From positions 17,980,001-18,044,000 of the forward strand of contig CM046304.1 in the NCBI GenBank assembly GCA_025267735.1: a stretch of DNA of 64,000 nt, in the 5' to 3' direction. The position numbers and the translations under genes are program-made. Each line of letters begins with the position of its first letter. Within the stretch, counting starts at the first letter, position 1. The notes beneath the pieces were generated by a model. The model was not told the DNA's origin. It saw only the letters and a list, made by a program, of their open reading frames with translations, and did no database searches. Shown here piece by piece: positions 10,374-23,435 of this stretch. The stretch is from Mactra quadrangularis (lineage: Eukaryota > Mollusca > Bivalvia > Venerida > Mactridae).

Positions 10374-13300
10374 ATGATGCCAATGAAAGGTAAAAAGAGA
10401 GGACTTGAACAATTAGAGGGTGAATCAGATGACTTTGGGTGAGTTCTTATGTTTTAGCTGATAAAATCGTATTTGATCGCACCTCCCTAAAACTACAGCC
10501 ATTTTATTATTATGGCTCCAAGTTGCAACATTGACATCATCACTATAAGTAGATAAATTAGTAGCTAATAAGTATGTAAATATATATTTATTGAGCAAAC
10601 ACAGGTCAGTCTTTCCAGTATGTCTAAATTCAATGACTGGTTCAACATAAAAAATTCTCTGTCTAAAAATGCCTTTATTGGGAGGAATACAAGGAGAATT
10701 GGAACTTGATGCCACTCAGTAACACACAATATCCAGTAATGAGTATAGAGAATAATATTTTTTATTCAATTAATTTGTGAATACTAAATTGATGTACATG
10801 TGTAGTGTTTAATTCATGTAGCAGTTTGTCATTAAAATAAACTGCCAGCAACATGCAAATAAAATGCATTTATTCTTACATGTACATATTGAAGCTTGCT
10901 TATTTCAAATAACTTGGAATTGTTGCCAAAAATAAGTATCATTGATATAAAAAAGCTGTCACTCTCTAAAATCATGGAACTCTTTATGAGTAGTGGCTGT
11001 CTTGATTCTGTAAAACCAAGTTCAAGTTTATCATGTCAATAAAACAGATCAATATTTTCAAGCTGTTTATATAGTAATATATTTCAGGCAAGGTATACAG
11101 AAAATGCTGGAGTGCTTTGGAAGTAAGTACTTGTATCATATATAAAACAAAGATAAAAACATACTTTGTCAGTGCAAAACTAGTTAGCATCATTCATTCT
11201 TAATAAACATAAATTTAGACTAGTTTTGTACTGTCTCATGGCCTTGTTTTAATCAAATTGTCTAGGACAACCAATTTTTGGAACGATGCTAATTTAGCAT
11301 CGTTCCAATGGTAACAAGAAAGTATAAGATTACTCTTTTCACGCTTCAACAATTTTCAACATAGACAAAGAGGCGTAGTTCAAGCGTGAAACTCATTAAC
11401 ATCTCATTTAAATGTAATACAACGCTGGCTTGTGTTGTCATTCTTGAAACTCTTCAGGAAAAGGGAGGTTACTCTCAGGACATACAAATCTTGCAATGGA
11501 GACGGGACAACTCAACCCGTGACAACTGCAATGGTTACTTGTTGGAGTAAAAAGGGCCTACGATGTTTTTGACAATGCATGTTATATGCGTAGCATAATT
11601 ACGTCATTCGATAGTAATAAACAATATAAAATGATCGTATTATATTATGTTACTTATACCAATACATTAAGGACGATTTTGGTAGTTTTTGTGTGCACCG
11701 TTCTGTGGATATCTAAAACACAGTTTGACACGAAAAACCACACACCACACACACACCACACACACCACTTTGTATAACATGATATAAGTCTTATTTTCGA
11801 TTGTTTACCTGTTTTAAACCCTAATTGTGGTATAAATTAACAGAATTACATAAATTAATCAATAATTAGATCGTAAAACGCGTTGGAAATTGTCATAGAA
11901 AATGTCATTAGATGTTCGTGTACACACCACACACACACTACTTTGTATAACATGATATAAGACTTTTTTCCGAATGTTTACCTGTTTTAAACCCTAATTA
12001 TGGCATAAATTAACAGAATTACATAAATAAATCAATAATCAGTAGATCCCTGGTCCAATCTCCAGTCATAGCAGGTTATATCAGTGTATGAAAACTTGTT
12101 TTTAATATCACATTACATGCACAAAATGAGAAGTTGTCAGCTCCTTGTGGTTAAAGAAAATAGTCCAGAATAATCTTTAGTTTGGTGAGATGGTTACTGT
12201 ACATGACCCTATATAGTGTTGATGAAAATCAATTCTTTGACTGGTTTATTTTGTTTGATAAAGTAAGATGAACCTTGCCATGAGCTAACCACTTGAGAAG
12301 TCTAGTGCTATGATCTTGTTAAATTCTGTTAATTGATACTTAATACATTTTTTATAGATAATATTCATATTTTGACATAATTATATATTCTTTAATAAAA
12401 GATAAGTTCAGGACATCGTTCCTCCGGCACTCCAGTGCTTTGATTAGTTTTGGTGACCAAATTTTTTTTGTCAACCATAAGTCTAAAAACAAGACATAGT
12501 GTTTGTTGTTAAAATGACCAGTTCAGACAATCACTACCATATCTTTATTTTGTAGACTGGTTCTTCAATAGAATTATTGACTAAACATTTCTAGATATCT
12601 ACTACAGAACTTACTTTAAATTAATATCTTATTTATTTGATATTACATTTTTATGCATCAAAGGTGTTAGTGACAGTATTTCGATTTTATTTTCAAGTAT
12701 AAATGTTGCAGTTAGCATTTATTTCGGTCAAAATGCAGATACTTTACCATAACAATTACTTGTATATGCATTACCTTAAATTATCCTAAAAAACACAAGA
12801 TTATTATTTGTCTGCTGTAACAATACATGTACACTGAAATATGTAATTTGTATACTTCATGCAGGTGACTATATTAAAAATTCATTGATGAACAAGAAGA
12901 AAAGATTGGAACAGCTGACTCAAGGAGCCCTGAAGGCTAGCAGTAAAACTGTTGATGATATATGGAAAATACAAATAAACGAAAGGTGCTCACGTCTGTA
13001 GATTAGTACTTCAACAATTCTGTGCAGTAAAATATATTTTATTAGATGTGTATACTATTGTAGATAGAGCAGTGTGCCCGAGCAGTAATGACGACAAACT
13101 GGTAATCGTAGGATAGCTAGCTCTGCGTTGGTATGAATCACATCTGAAACCTAACAGTTGGTTCCTTGAGCAAGAAAATTTATCCTACTAGCTCAGTTCA
13201 GGGGACCTGGAAGTGGACTCGAAAATGATTAATCTAAGTTGTAAAAACTTGTTTTACAACCCAGCTAAAATAAATACGAAGAGAGTACTAAATTGTAGAT

Positions 13301-15773
13301 ATTACAAATACTGAATTTGTGATTAAAAAAGGATACTGAACTGTAGTTATTTATATAATGTCAAAATATCTAGCTTTAATGAAAGAATATTTGAATCTAA
13401 ATTCCCTAAATTGTTTTCTGACATGTTTTTTGAATCCATCATGCAATGACTTGAATCAATGCATTGTGTTATGAAGGTTTTCATTTTGATCATGTTTCCA
13501 GTCCTGTAAAGTGTCTCAAGAATTATAAGTGAGTACATAGTATGATTGATAGCATTTGGTATACTTCTTTTTTTATTCAAATTGCCTCTTGTATTTTATA
13601 TTGACAGAACACGTTTACAAGAAGAGTACCATAGACAAGTTAATTCAGTATTTCAACAATGGGAATCTGATTTGGAAAAAACAAAAGATCAAGAAGCTAA
13701 ATTAACAGTATAAACTTTTTTACTTTATTTCATTTTTTAAAAGAATTTTGAAACTTACCAATGATCAGTTTAACTATTTTATAGATTAGCCAGCATTCAT
13801 AATTTACAAATGAAACTTCAGTAAATCATTTGAAACTATTTTATGTCACAATTTTTTTTAATGAATTTAATGCATCTTTTATTAGCAGGTAACATTTTGC
13901 ATTTGAAACTTATTTTCAACATCCATTATGAATATGTTTGCACTAAACACAATGAATGAGTTAATTATATTATCATTACTTCAAAATTTTACTTTAAAGA
14001 GAAAGTTGAATGGTTTCCAAACAGTATATTTTTTAGGTATTTTGTTTGGGATTCATGGGATACAATAAATTATTTTCATCTTGAATTTTAATTTATAGCT
14101 ACTCTACAAGCAGCAACAGAAGTTGTTTGAACAAGCAAGAGCTGTACAAAGTCAAAGATTGAAAACAATCAAACAATTACACTCCCAGTATATAAAGGTT
14201 AGTCATAAAAACAATGTATCACCCACTGTATAATATGATTGTAGAAGCAAAATTTATCCCAAAAGGGATCCATGTTTGTGGAAATATCTTATCCTATGGT
14301 TGGTTTGGATACCAAACATAACTTTTGTTCCTATTCCAACTGTTAGTTTGTTTGAATATAACAGAGGTCCAGATTCCTAAACTGTTCAACTCGTACAGAA
14401 TTGTTTCTTGCATTGCAACTAAGGTATGGATAATTAAATGGTAATTTATATGCCATTAACATTTTTAGTGCAGCTTTTTGACATAGTTGGCTTCAAATTT
14501 TGGCAACTTTTTTGTAAAGGGCCTATATCAAATTACTTATTTAATGACAATTTTATTAAATATGGCAACTTTATTAAATAACTGCCTTTGGGTCAGTTTT
14601 TGATATTGGTCCTGTTTTATAAACCAATCAGAGTGCAAAAAATGTTATTGGACCAGGGCCAATGAGTGTTATTGTCCCTATAACAGATTTTGGCCCTGTT
14701 TTCAGTTTTTATTAAACAGGTTTTGCAGTATTGAGCAGAAAATTAGCCACTTGACAGTGCAAATAATGCACAGTTATTTTATATATATTTGTAAAAACCC
14801 ATAAGATGAGAGCTGCATTCCTTGATCATTCAAATTGCATAATTATATCACTATTAATGCTTGCTTAGTACATGCATAGAATATTAATATCACCACACAC
14901 CTGGCAAGTAACAGTGTAATATTACAAAGAAGATTTAGCTAGGGTAAATTCTAACTAAAATGCATTTTATAATTATTATGTGTTCTTTCAAATATTTAAG
15001 TTTAAAGAAAACTTTCATCTTTTATCAGGGACTGGAAGATTTGGAGAAAAATCATCACAATCAAGCTACCAATGCACAAGCTGAATTGAAGAAAGAAATG
15101 AGCTTGCTACAGAAAAAGATTCTTATGGATACTGTAAGTTTGCAACACTTCTTTAGTAAACTCCATTGTTTAAGTATAAAGTTTGGTATTTCTTTAATCT
15201 TACTGTGCAAATTTTTTACAGTAAATAAGCAATAACCGAGTAGTAACTTTTGGGAAGAGCATTTCACACAATTCCTTTCTTCTTATTGTCAGTTGTACAT
15301 AAGGAAACACTTGTCACATTGACAAGTTGCTACTGGGGTAGAGCCTTACTTTAAGAGCAGATTAATCATAGAAAATTCTTCCTTTACATTTGTAAAGTAT
15401 AATATTTTTTAAAGAGTAACCAGGTCCAATTGCTCATAAAGGTAACAGGATCAATAGTAAAGTAGATTTAATAGAACAATTGATAAAAAACGGCACAATT
15501 CATTTAATAAATATTAAATACAATTAACAACAAAGTGCCATACAAACATAATTACATTTGTACATCAGTTATGTTATCTAAATATGTGTAAAATTTATAT
15601 GCCAAACAAATCTAACAAATTATTGATTGTGAGTTTCTACTACCAATAGATGGTTGTTTTATTGTTACTACCATACATTAGTTCTGTTCAGTTAGTAACT
15701 GTTCTTATTATACTTTCAGCAACAACAAGAAATGGCAAATGTTAGAAAATCTCTACAATCCATGCTATTTTAA
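10374..15773 (+). CDS. SYCP3: Synaptonemal complex protein 3 (Cor1/XLR family), seven coding exons
   Basis: SYCP3 builds the lateral/axial element of meiotic chromosomes as a coiled-coil tetramer that bundles DNA. Coding exons read as 10374-10438 (the exon itself opens at 10363), 11088-11122, 12865-12985, 13608-13707, 14099-14197, 15029-15133 and 15720-15773. All are flanked by AG/GT and all join in phase: 579 nt, 192 residues plus TAA. The Cor1 domain runs from about residue 25 to the end. Family blocks visible are [55 protein letters not shown] and the C-terminal RKSLQSMLF, matching vertebrate SYCP3 closely including the last residues. The product is shorter than the human protein (236 residues), the difference being at the N-terminus. 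The start is uncertain: the first exon is open upstream of ATG 10374 (…ETP before MM), so a further 5' exon may exist. The internal and C-terminal exons are secure. Confidence 0.93.
11279..11305. repeat. Perfect 13-bp-arm palindrome in a SYCP3 intron
   Basis: GGAACGATGCTAA and its exact reverse complement are separated by one base. A related half-site, ACATCGTTCC, lies at 12413. It is possibly the remnant of a terminal inverted repeat. Confidence 0.65.
11740..12045. repeat. Two direct copies of a ~125-bp segment with CACACCA tracts
   Basis: The segment starting with CACACCA repeats and CTTTGTATAACATGATATAA at 11768 recurs at 11941 (offset 173). Both continue through TTTACCTGTTTTAAACCCTAAT and ATTAACAGAATTACATAAAT with few differences. 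It lies in the second SYCP3 intron. Confidence 0.8.
13070..13260 (+). repeat. SINE family C copy in a SYCP3 intron
   Basis: The degenerate tRNA-like head (GTGCCCGAGCAGTAATGACG) is followed by the family body CCTTGAGCAAG…TTATCCTACTAGCTCAGTTC and ends in AAGTTGTAAAAACTTGTTTT. Same family as 7515-7680. Confidence 0.5.
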
Positions 15774-16400
15774 AGATACCATAAAATTCTTAAGATTTTC
15801 CTTCAATGGATTTTATCAGTTTTAACAGATCAGATTCATGACACTTCTATTTACTATCCATACGAATATGCTTTCTATCAGTGGCATTCTAATAACTCAA
15901 TAATATTGACAAAATATCTGTACAGCTAAATATGTCCAGATTTTATTGCAATAATCATGATTTAATGTCTTGTAAATAGTTTTATTTTCATATGATTTAA
16001 CAATTTCACAAATGTTTCAATCATTGTTAATGTTTTTACCATTTAAGATATTTATTTTTCTTCTCAGTTTTCAGCTACTTAAATATGTAAATATGTTACT
16101 TTTGTAGCTTTTCAAACTGAACAAAATATATTCTGTATCTTAATATACAAGTCTATGTTTTTTGTTGTCCAAATTCGCATTACACGACCAATATGTGTCA
16201 ATACAACATAAAACAACATGTTGCACTTATCACAGTTCACCTTTACACTGTATCAAATATACCTGTTTTTATAGACAAAAACTCTCGAGGATTCTCAAGT
16301 GATTCTGAGTTAGTTGTACATATTTATACATTTATTTCACAAACTTCAAAATTTCAAACCATTAAAACAATTGAATTTAATATTAGTCCTGTATGGAATG

Positions 16401-19400
16401 TCACTTCAATGTTTCATAATTTAAATTATGATTATAGTTTAACAGATAACTGTCTCTGATTTTGTTCCTTTTCTCAAATTCTTTGGAATGACGGAAGCAA
16501 ATTATCATGTTTCCAACTTCAATGATTAGGCATAAACATATTGCAATATAATATTCAACAACATAATTTCCTAGGCAGTCTCGTATAAGACCTGAAAATA
16601 AAATAAAAAGTAATGTGAAATTCCTGAAGCTACTTCTTGATCTAGTATCATGCCATCAATAACTTAAATGAGGTTTACTACTTCGTCTTTAAAGTGTATA
16701 AAGTCTTATCGGATGATGCATAGTTTGAAAAAAAGTCTAATTAACGTATGGATCAAAATTACCAACTTTACCACACAAACATTGTAAACGTTTAGAATCT
16801 TAAATCCGTCAGTAACTAATAGATTTATACTGTAAGCTGTTTTTGGATAGTTTATTCCCATGAATCTTGATAATTTCTAAAAAAAATAAATGGAATTTGA
16901 TTTAACGTGTTTGAGTGAAATTGTCTTTATGTCCTACAGATACTTTGCAAATGTGTATGCAAACAATAATACAGCCGCCCGGCTAGCTCATTTGGTAGCA
17001 CGCAAGTATACTGATCGAGGGGTCATGGGTTCGATTCCCGGGCGGGGCATACTTTCGTGGAGCGTGGTCATGAAATTATTTCTACGGCCATTCTCCCTCC
17101 TACCAATGATTCTTAATTATGTAGGGCAGGTGTCAGTCACTGATGAAAGTATGTGCTTAGTAGTTGATTAACAGCTAAATCTAGAGATTTAGCCTTTCCA
17201 GGAAGAGTGAGTAGGTTGACTGACCGCCGTTTTATGACCTATACAATGTGTTGCTACGGCGTTAAACCCAATCAAACAAACAAACAAAACAATAATAATA
17301 ATAATTATGTTTCCTGAAAATATTTATATTTTGTAGATCATATTTTTGAAAGGACGCATTTTGATCAATTATTTTGACAAAACCCTGACCAAGTTTGATG
17401 ACAATTGAGCCAAAAATGTGACCCATGAAGTGTTTACAAGGTTTTTCGATATTTGTGCTGTATGACCTAGTTTTTCTACCCTAGGCGACCCATGGTCGAA
17501 TTCATCCTAGCAATTATTTAGACAATCATTATGACCAAGTTTGATGACAATTTATTTAAAAGATGTGACCACTAGAGTGTTTACAAACAAATGTTGACGG
17601 ACAAAAGGCGATCACAAAAACTCTGTGTCAGTAAGTGACAAGTGAGCTGAAAACTTACCTCCAATCACATCATTACAAAGTAATCCAAAACCAACGATGA
17701 AATTTACCGCAACTGTTCCTGCAGGATATCTATCTACACCTACTGTGTCGTATATTATTGGTGGAATCAGTGCAAATAGTGCTCCATAACTCCAACCATG
17801 TATTAAACATGCAGTTAGATATCCAATGTATGATGGTACAGCTATAATGATCAGATGACACAAAGCTAATGTCAGATACAAATATACCCAGTGGTATATA
17901 GTTGGACTTCTTTGACATTTAAACTTGATCAAACTTCCTGTAATTCTACCAAGTATATTTGTGCCACCAGTGGCTATTAACATCATTGCACCATCATCTC
18001 TTGTGTAGCCAATGTCAATTATTTGGTCCACGATAAAGAATAACTCTGGTGTAGCTGTTGAAATGTTAATATAATGTATGAACTGTAATATCATTCGTGA
18101 TAATGCTTGATTATTTGAGTAGCATGGTTTGCAAAAAGGCACAATTGAGCGACATTTGCACAAATAATGACATGCGTCAAAATCTGTACAGAGCAATAGC
18201 AATCGGCAAAGTGGTTCAAAGCTTCATAACAAGGTTTGTTTTAGATAGGAAATTTAGCAATATTTGATTGTTTACAGCTTCCATACATACGCAACACTTT
18301 AAAGTTGATAATACTTTATTCATTTGATTACACAATTACTATGTGGTGTTGTGTTTATATATTTTGTTTGGATGTCAATACCTATGGAGATTTCAAAATA
18401 TATAATCATTACAAAGAAATAGCGATAGAAAACCAAACTCTTTTTTGTTAATTATACATCGACCTTAGATAAAATACAAATCGTCCAAATCATAATGGAG
18501 ACATAACTAAGGTTATAAATCGTTTACAAACCAAATAACGTAATTACTAATGCTGATTTCAAAAGCCATATATTAAAGAAATCAAATGGTTCCCGAGAAA
18601 GGTACTAATGCTAACTTGAAACACATACCTGCTAAGCACAAAAGGAACAAATTTATGAGAAGTATCCAAAATGGAAGACAATGTGTAAGTTGTCGATCAC
18701 AGATAAAACGTTTCTTTTCATCATCTGACGTACCCCCATCATTCAATAATACTTCAATAAGAACAGCCACTGGTAAACATTGTAGTGTCATTCCTGCCAT
18801 CATTATAAATGTACCAGACCAACCATAGCGTTCTAACACTAGTTCAATAAATAGTGGCATCAAAAGTTGACCTGTTCCGGAACCTATTGATAATATCGTC
18901 GATGGTAATTCCGGTTCTTCAAATCCTACATTTATTACCATGGATACTCCAAGAAAACACGTAGAATAACCAATACCTATTTTATAATAAAGTTATGTAC
19001 ATGAAACTACATGTATGTCATTACACGGGGGTCACACATTAACAGGTAGTCGTCCAGCTAGCTCAGTCGATTGTCTTGTGGTTGAGGGGTCGTAGGTTTG
19101 ATTCCCGGGCGGGTATACTTTCATTTACTGACCACCGTAAAATGACCTACATAATATTTTGCTACGGCATTAAACCCAATAAAAACCAAAAGAAAGAAAC
19201 AACTTTTAACAGATATGTTCCAGAATTGCAACTATAGGATTCAATCCAGTTTACGTGTATCTCCTAAGGTACGTACCAACTACTGGCTGTGCCATTTACG
19301 TCTGAACTCGCAAAGTAATCGATTGCTATCAACTGTTAATGTGTAACCAATGCATTATCTATGAAAGAAGTAACCGTTTCATTTGGGTTTTACAAAATAT

Positions 19401-22400
19401 GAGTAACACGTGTCATTTAAATTGACAATAAATTCATAAGATAGTGTATGAGCATCCATCTTTAAAAATACGAGTCAAGAGTATCGCAATTGAAATGGTT
19501 TAAACCGTTTGTTTTCTTGGAATTATTAATAAAGGGAGAACACTATCGTTTGGTTTTGCAAATTGAATTGACCTTACGCCAGAATACCTATGCTCCGCCC
19601 ACCGATACACGTGGTACATTGTCCGACATTATCAGGGATTAATCTATGTCCCTAACCATTATCTCTGTTTTGAAAGTAAAAGGTTCAAATGCATGCTATT
19701 TACGGACTTGTCATCTGATTTCGATAAACTTAATATTTTTGAAAAGGGCATTGTCTCATCTATCAAATGATACATTATTTATGAATATCAATTCATAAAT
19801 ATTCAAATAAAATGTGAGTCCATTTGCTCCAACAAAAAATATACGCACAATGAATGAGCAAGTTGAAAGAATACACTTAAATTTGAACGCTGGTAATAGG
19901 CGTTTGGATGTACGGATTTTAAACAGTAAAACATGCAAAAAATATTACATTACGTTAGCTATCAAATGATGTAGAGTTAATTAAAATATGTCGAGAAATA
20001 AAAGAGTTAAGGGGTGGGTATTAGGGGCTATCTAGACGGAGTTGTGTTCAAATACATGCATATCGTTTACGAGATATCATATTTCCTAAAGATTAATTTG
20101 TCTGAAAATGGCACTGTCATAACTTTCAAATGATTCCCTTTTTTATAATATCCAGTGATATATATTAAAAATAAAGGTAGGTTCATTTGCTCCAACAAAA
20201 ACATTATATGCGCAAAAATTATCAAAGAACGCATCTCACATTGAACGTTTGTAGAAATCCTTTTATAAAACAGAAAACTGTTGGATATACACGAAAACAA
20301 CTTTATATACATGTAATCCTTAAAATGGTGTATAGGTGATAAAATATGCTGAGAAATAAAAAGTTAAGGGGTGGGTCCATAGATCTGGTACATTTTGGGG
20401 GTAAACATGCATGAAAAATGTAATTTTCAACCTGATTTATTACATACTTGTATTTATTGTCATTAGATTATTATGTAGTTTATACTTTTATCACAGTATT
20501 TACAGACCCCATGTGTACATATTTTTACCATTCTAATTTGTTTTATTGAGTTTATTTTGTATCTTTCACTGAGAACCCTATAAAAATGTACATAGGGTCC
20601 ATGCTAACACATAAGAAATTCGATGTCCGTCAAGACCAGATGTCGGACAAAATGGCGGCCGATAAGCCGCTTATCTTAGATAAGCATCAGGGTATCAAAT
20701 GCCGGACGCTGATTGGCTAATAGGAGCTGTCAATCAAATTCTGGCGTAAGGTCAATTAGGAACTTAGCTGGTTATGTAAGCGGATGAGCAGCGGTAAAAC
20801 AAACAAATGATAAAAGAGAAGAACTTACCACCTAAAACACCAGTCAGAACTACAATAGCAGCTACAGAACTAACAAAGGAACTAGATAACATTCCTATTG
20901 ATGATATTAACAAACCAATTGCCATTGTATAGCCAATACCAATCTTCTCTATGACAACTGTCCATATTATACCTAAACAATTTATCGTATAATAGTCTTA
21001 TCACATCTACATGATACATGATCCTGTTAATAACTGGCGATTATGATAAGGATATAGAACAATTCATAGGATAGAAAGAGATATAGAAATCGGTCAGGGG
21101 AACCGACATAGGAAAGGAAAAAAGAAATCTGGTCAGCTACTATATCATGACAAAGTCAGTAGTAGTTGTGATATGTTCGGCTTGAGAGGCATTACCAGAG
21201 ACAAGTCCGCGACCTCATAGCCCAGCGACTTATAGTGATACAGTAGCTGGAGAAAACCCCCTTAGAAGTGTTGGGAAGACCATTCCTCTTTGAATTGTGC
21301 TAAAGAAGGGGGCCTTAGCAACAAATACTGGTAATGTATTCCATAACGGGATGGTCCGAGGGAAGTAGCTGAACTTGAATTTGTCTATTGAAGGGGAGAA
21401 ACGTCTGTGATGGAGGTGATGTTTTGACATGGTTTTGGTAAACAACCTCTCAGCAAAGTCTGACATACTTATGTCCACTAGATGATGATGGATCTTATAG
21501 AAGAACATAAGCTGGAGTTTAGATCTACTGCTTTCCCATGACTCCCAACTTAATTTGTCTAGCATAGATAATACACTGCTGGTGTTATAATAGGAATCTG
21601 GTAGCTCTTCTTTGCATCATATCAATTCGGTAGTTTCTTTTTGTAAGGGTTACATGTTGCTGCACAGTATTCAAGATTACGAACTAAGGAAAAATAGGCT
21701 GTATATTAGGTGTACAGATGGCTAGTTCCTTTTCAAAAAAATATAAGATGCAATCGGACTTATTGATAGTTCTTAGAATATGATTGTCCCAGGATTAGCT
21801 GGACTAAATGTCGATGCCTATGTACTTGGTTGATGTTTTTGGATGAGATTAAGGCCTTTTAGTTGGTAGCTGTACAAAAGTGGATGTCTTGATTTTGAAA
21901 CATAAAGATACCTGCATTTTTGTGGGTGAAACTCCATTACCCCTTTACATTTCCATTTTGACTAGTGATGAGGTCTTCTTCATCAGATGTTTCATGGTGT
22001 TGCTGACTATACTATGTTCAAACAGCCTACAAGAAATACTAGTGCGAGAAACTGGCCGGAAGTTGGCAGGGTCTTGTCTTGAGCCTTTGTTGATAACTAC
22101 CGTAACGTTTGCCAGGCGCCAATCGTCAGAGATGCAGCCTTCTTCAAGAGACTTGTTGAAGATATCGATAAGTATATGTGCAATCTCTGAGGCACACTCT
22201 ATAAGAAACATAGCAGGAATGCCGTCAGGGCCAGTTGCTTTTCGTGGATTGATGTTTGTCAGGAGTTTCTAGGCGCCATGGCATGTAATATGAATATCTG
22301 GCATAGTTGGGCTTGGTTCTCCTTCAGGCTGTAGCAGTTCCTCTGTATTTTCATGTGTGAAGACAGACTGATATTGTCTATTTAGAATGTTGGCTTAGTC

Positions 22401-23435
22401 AGCGGCGTTGTTAAATAATCTTCCTCAGTCCTTCAAGGGTAATATTCCGTTGTTGTCTATCCATAAAGATTTGACGTATGACCAAAAGTTCTTTCTAGTT
22501 TGTTTTCCGAAATCATTAAAAGGTTCTTTTAGATTGTTTATGTATTGTTGATATGAGTTCCTGATGATGCGTTGAGTTATTGCTTTAAATTGTCAAAGAT
22601 GTTGATGTTCGGTTGATTCTTAGTGTTCCGTTGTCATTTTCTTCTAAAGGCTGCCTTTATTGTCTTATCAATCCATAGTTTGTAGTTGATTGACCCTTTG
22701 AGGATATGTAAATTGTACTTGTCCATTAGATCATGAGAAATAAAATGCAGTTAGTCCAGAGTTCTTCAGTTGACATTGTTGAGATTTTGTGGAAAGAATG
22801 CATAAAGTTTGAAAGTCTGTACTTGATCTCTTCTAAAGTTTGTTTTGGAGTACTGCTTGACAGATTTTTTTTCTCTGGTTTATGTGGTCTAAAACTAGAT
22901 TCGATGTAGACATATATATGTACGTCTTGGGACTTCTTGCAGGGAATTTTCCGGAGGCTACGTACTGGATATATTTCGTCCATTTATGTTCATTATAAAG
23001 CTATCGCCTTTCATGCAGAAGATATTGGCTTCTTTTCTTAACAGGTATTACTTACAATTCTCTCTTTAACTAATGGAGATATTTCTGTTGGAATAGTAAA
23101 TTATCTCCTTAACAAAAGGGTTTTCTCTTTAAGTTATAGTTACGTCTCCTAATGATAGATGATGACTCTATTAAATTAACTTTCATGAAGTTAATAAACA
23201 GTGAAACGGCTTGTCATAGATATTATTTATATAAATACAGCTGTAACTTACCAGCACCGATAGCCAATCCAAAGAAAATACCTTGTATAAAAGATACTTC
23301 CCATCTCTCTGCTTCAAATACATCAATCAGCTCAGCATACATTACGCTTAATCCAGCGGACAAACCCATTATTGCAAATTGAAACAATAAACATCCAACA
23401 AATATGACATATTTTCTAAGTCTTGGTACACTCAT
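16401..23435 (-). CDS. SLC16/monocarboxylate-transporter-like MFS protein, five exons
   Basis: A plasma-membrane carrier of the MCT (SLC16) type, probably with 12 membrane segments; the substrate cannot be told. Exons in transcript order are 23435-23252, 20972-20829, 18976-18629, 18054-17659 and 16591-16401, with all introns in phase 1. The sum is 1263 nt, giving 420 residues and TGA. Residues 9-62 hold TM1 and the start of TM2 (MYAELIDVFEAERWEVSFIQ, the MCT region after TM1). Residues 62-110 contain VVIEKIGIGYTMAIG followed by VLTGVLGG, and exon 4 contains GGTNILGRITG, the typical second-half loop. The loop after TM6 is short and acidic (NDGGTSDDEKKR). The usual MCT N-terminal DGGWGW and the TM5 KRR…AxG signatures are not conserved, so this is a divergent member or an MCT-like relative. 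The C-terminal exon ends in a charged tail (KEFEKRNKIRD…). Introns 1 and 2 hold LINE and SINE debris. The start ATG 23435 is chosen because the duplicated copy begins at the same place. Confidence 0.85.
16974..17287 (+). repeat. SINE family A, full-length copy
   Basis: The tRNA-derived head GCCGCCCGGCTAGCTCATTT carries a B box GGTTCGATTCCC. The unrelated body (TCCTACCAATGATTCTTAAT, then GTCAGTCACTGATGAAAG and GAGATTTAGCCTTTCCAGG) follows, and the tail is CTACGGCGTTAAACCCAA with CAAA repeats. A possible 10-bp target duplication AACAATAATA occurs at 16962-16971 and 17288-17297. It lies between SYCP3 and the transporter's last exons. Confidence 0.88.
19048..19190 (+). repeat. SINE family A, internally deleted copy
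   Basis: The head (GTCCAGCTAGCTCAGTCGAT, B box GGTTTGATTCCC) joins directly to the last part (TGACCTACATAATA…CTACGGCATTAAACCCAA). The central body is missing. It lies in the transporter intron between exons 2 and 3. Confidence 0.8.
21190..22990 (-). pseudogene. Non-LTR retrotransposon reverse transcriptase remnant
   Basis: Read on the - strand. An early part lies at 22983-22400, with stops. An RT N-terminal block sits at 22211-21945 (AMFLIECASEIAHILIDIFN, then WRLANVTVVINKGSRQDPANFRPVS). The C-terminal block is at 21565-21230 (SKLQLMFFYKIHHHLVD, then FSYFPRTIPLWNTLP). The palm with the YADD box is missing between 21945 and 21590, and stops break the rest. It sits inside intron 1 of the transporter in the same orientation. 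Confidence 0.8.

Noticed and set aside
16193..16459. 88-residue + strand ORF
   Set aside because: It is antisense to the last exon of the transporter, which has far better support.
16974..17050. Possible tRNA gene (A and B boxes, GGTTCGATTCCC)
   Set aside because: It is the head of SINE family A: the body and CAAA tail follow directly and the same head recurs many times. No stand-alone tRNA gene was found in the window.
18586..18828. 80-residue + strand ORF
   Set aside because: Shadow of transporter exon 3 on the opposite strand.
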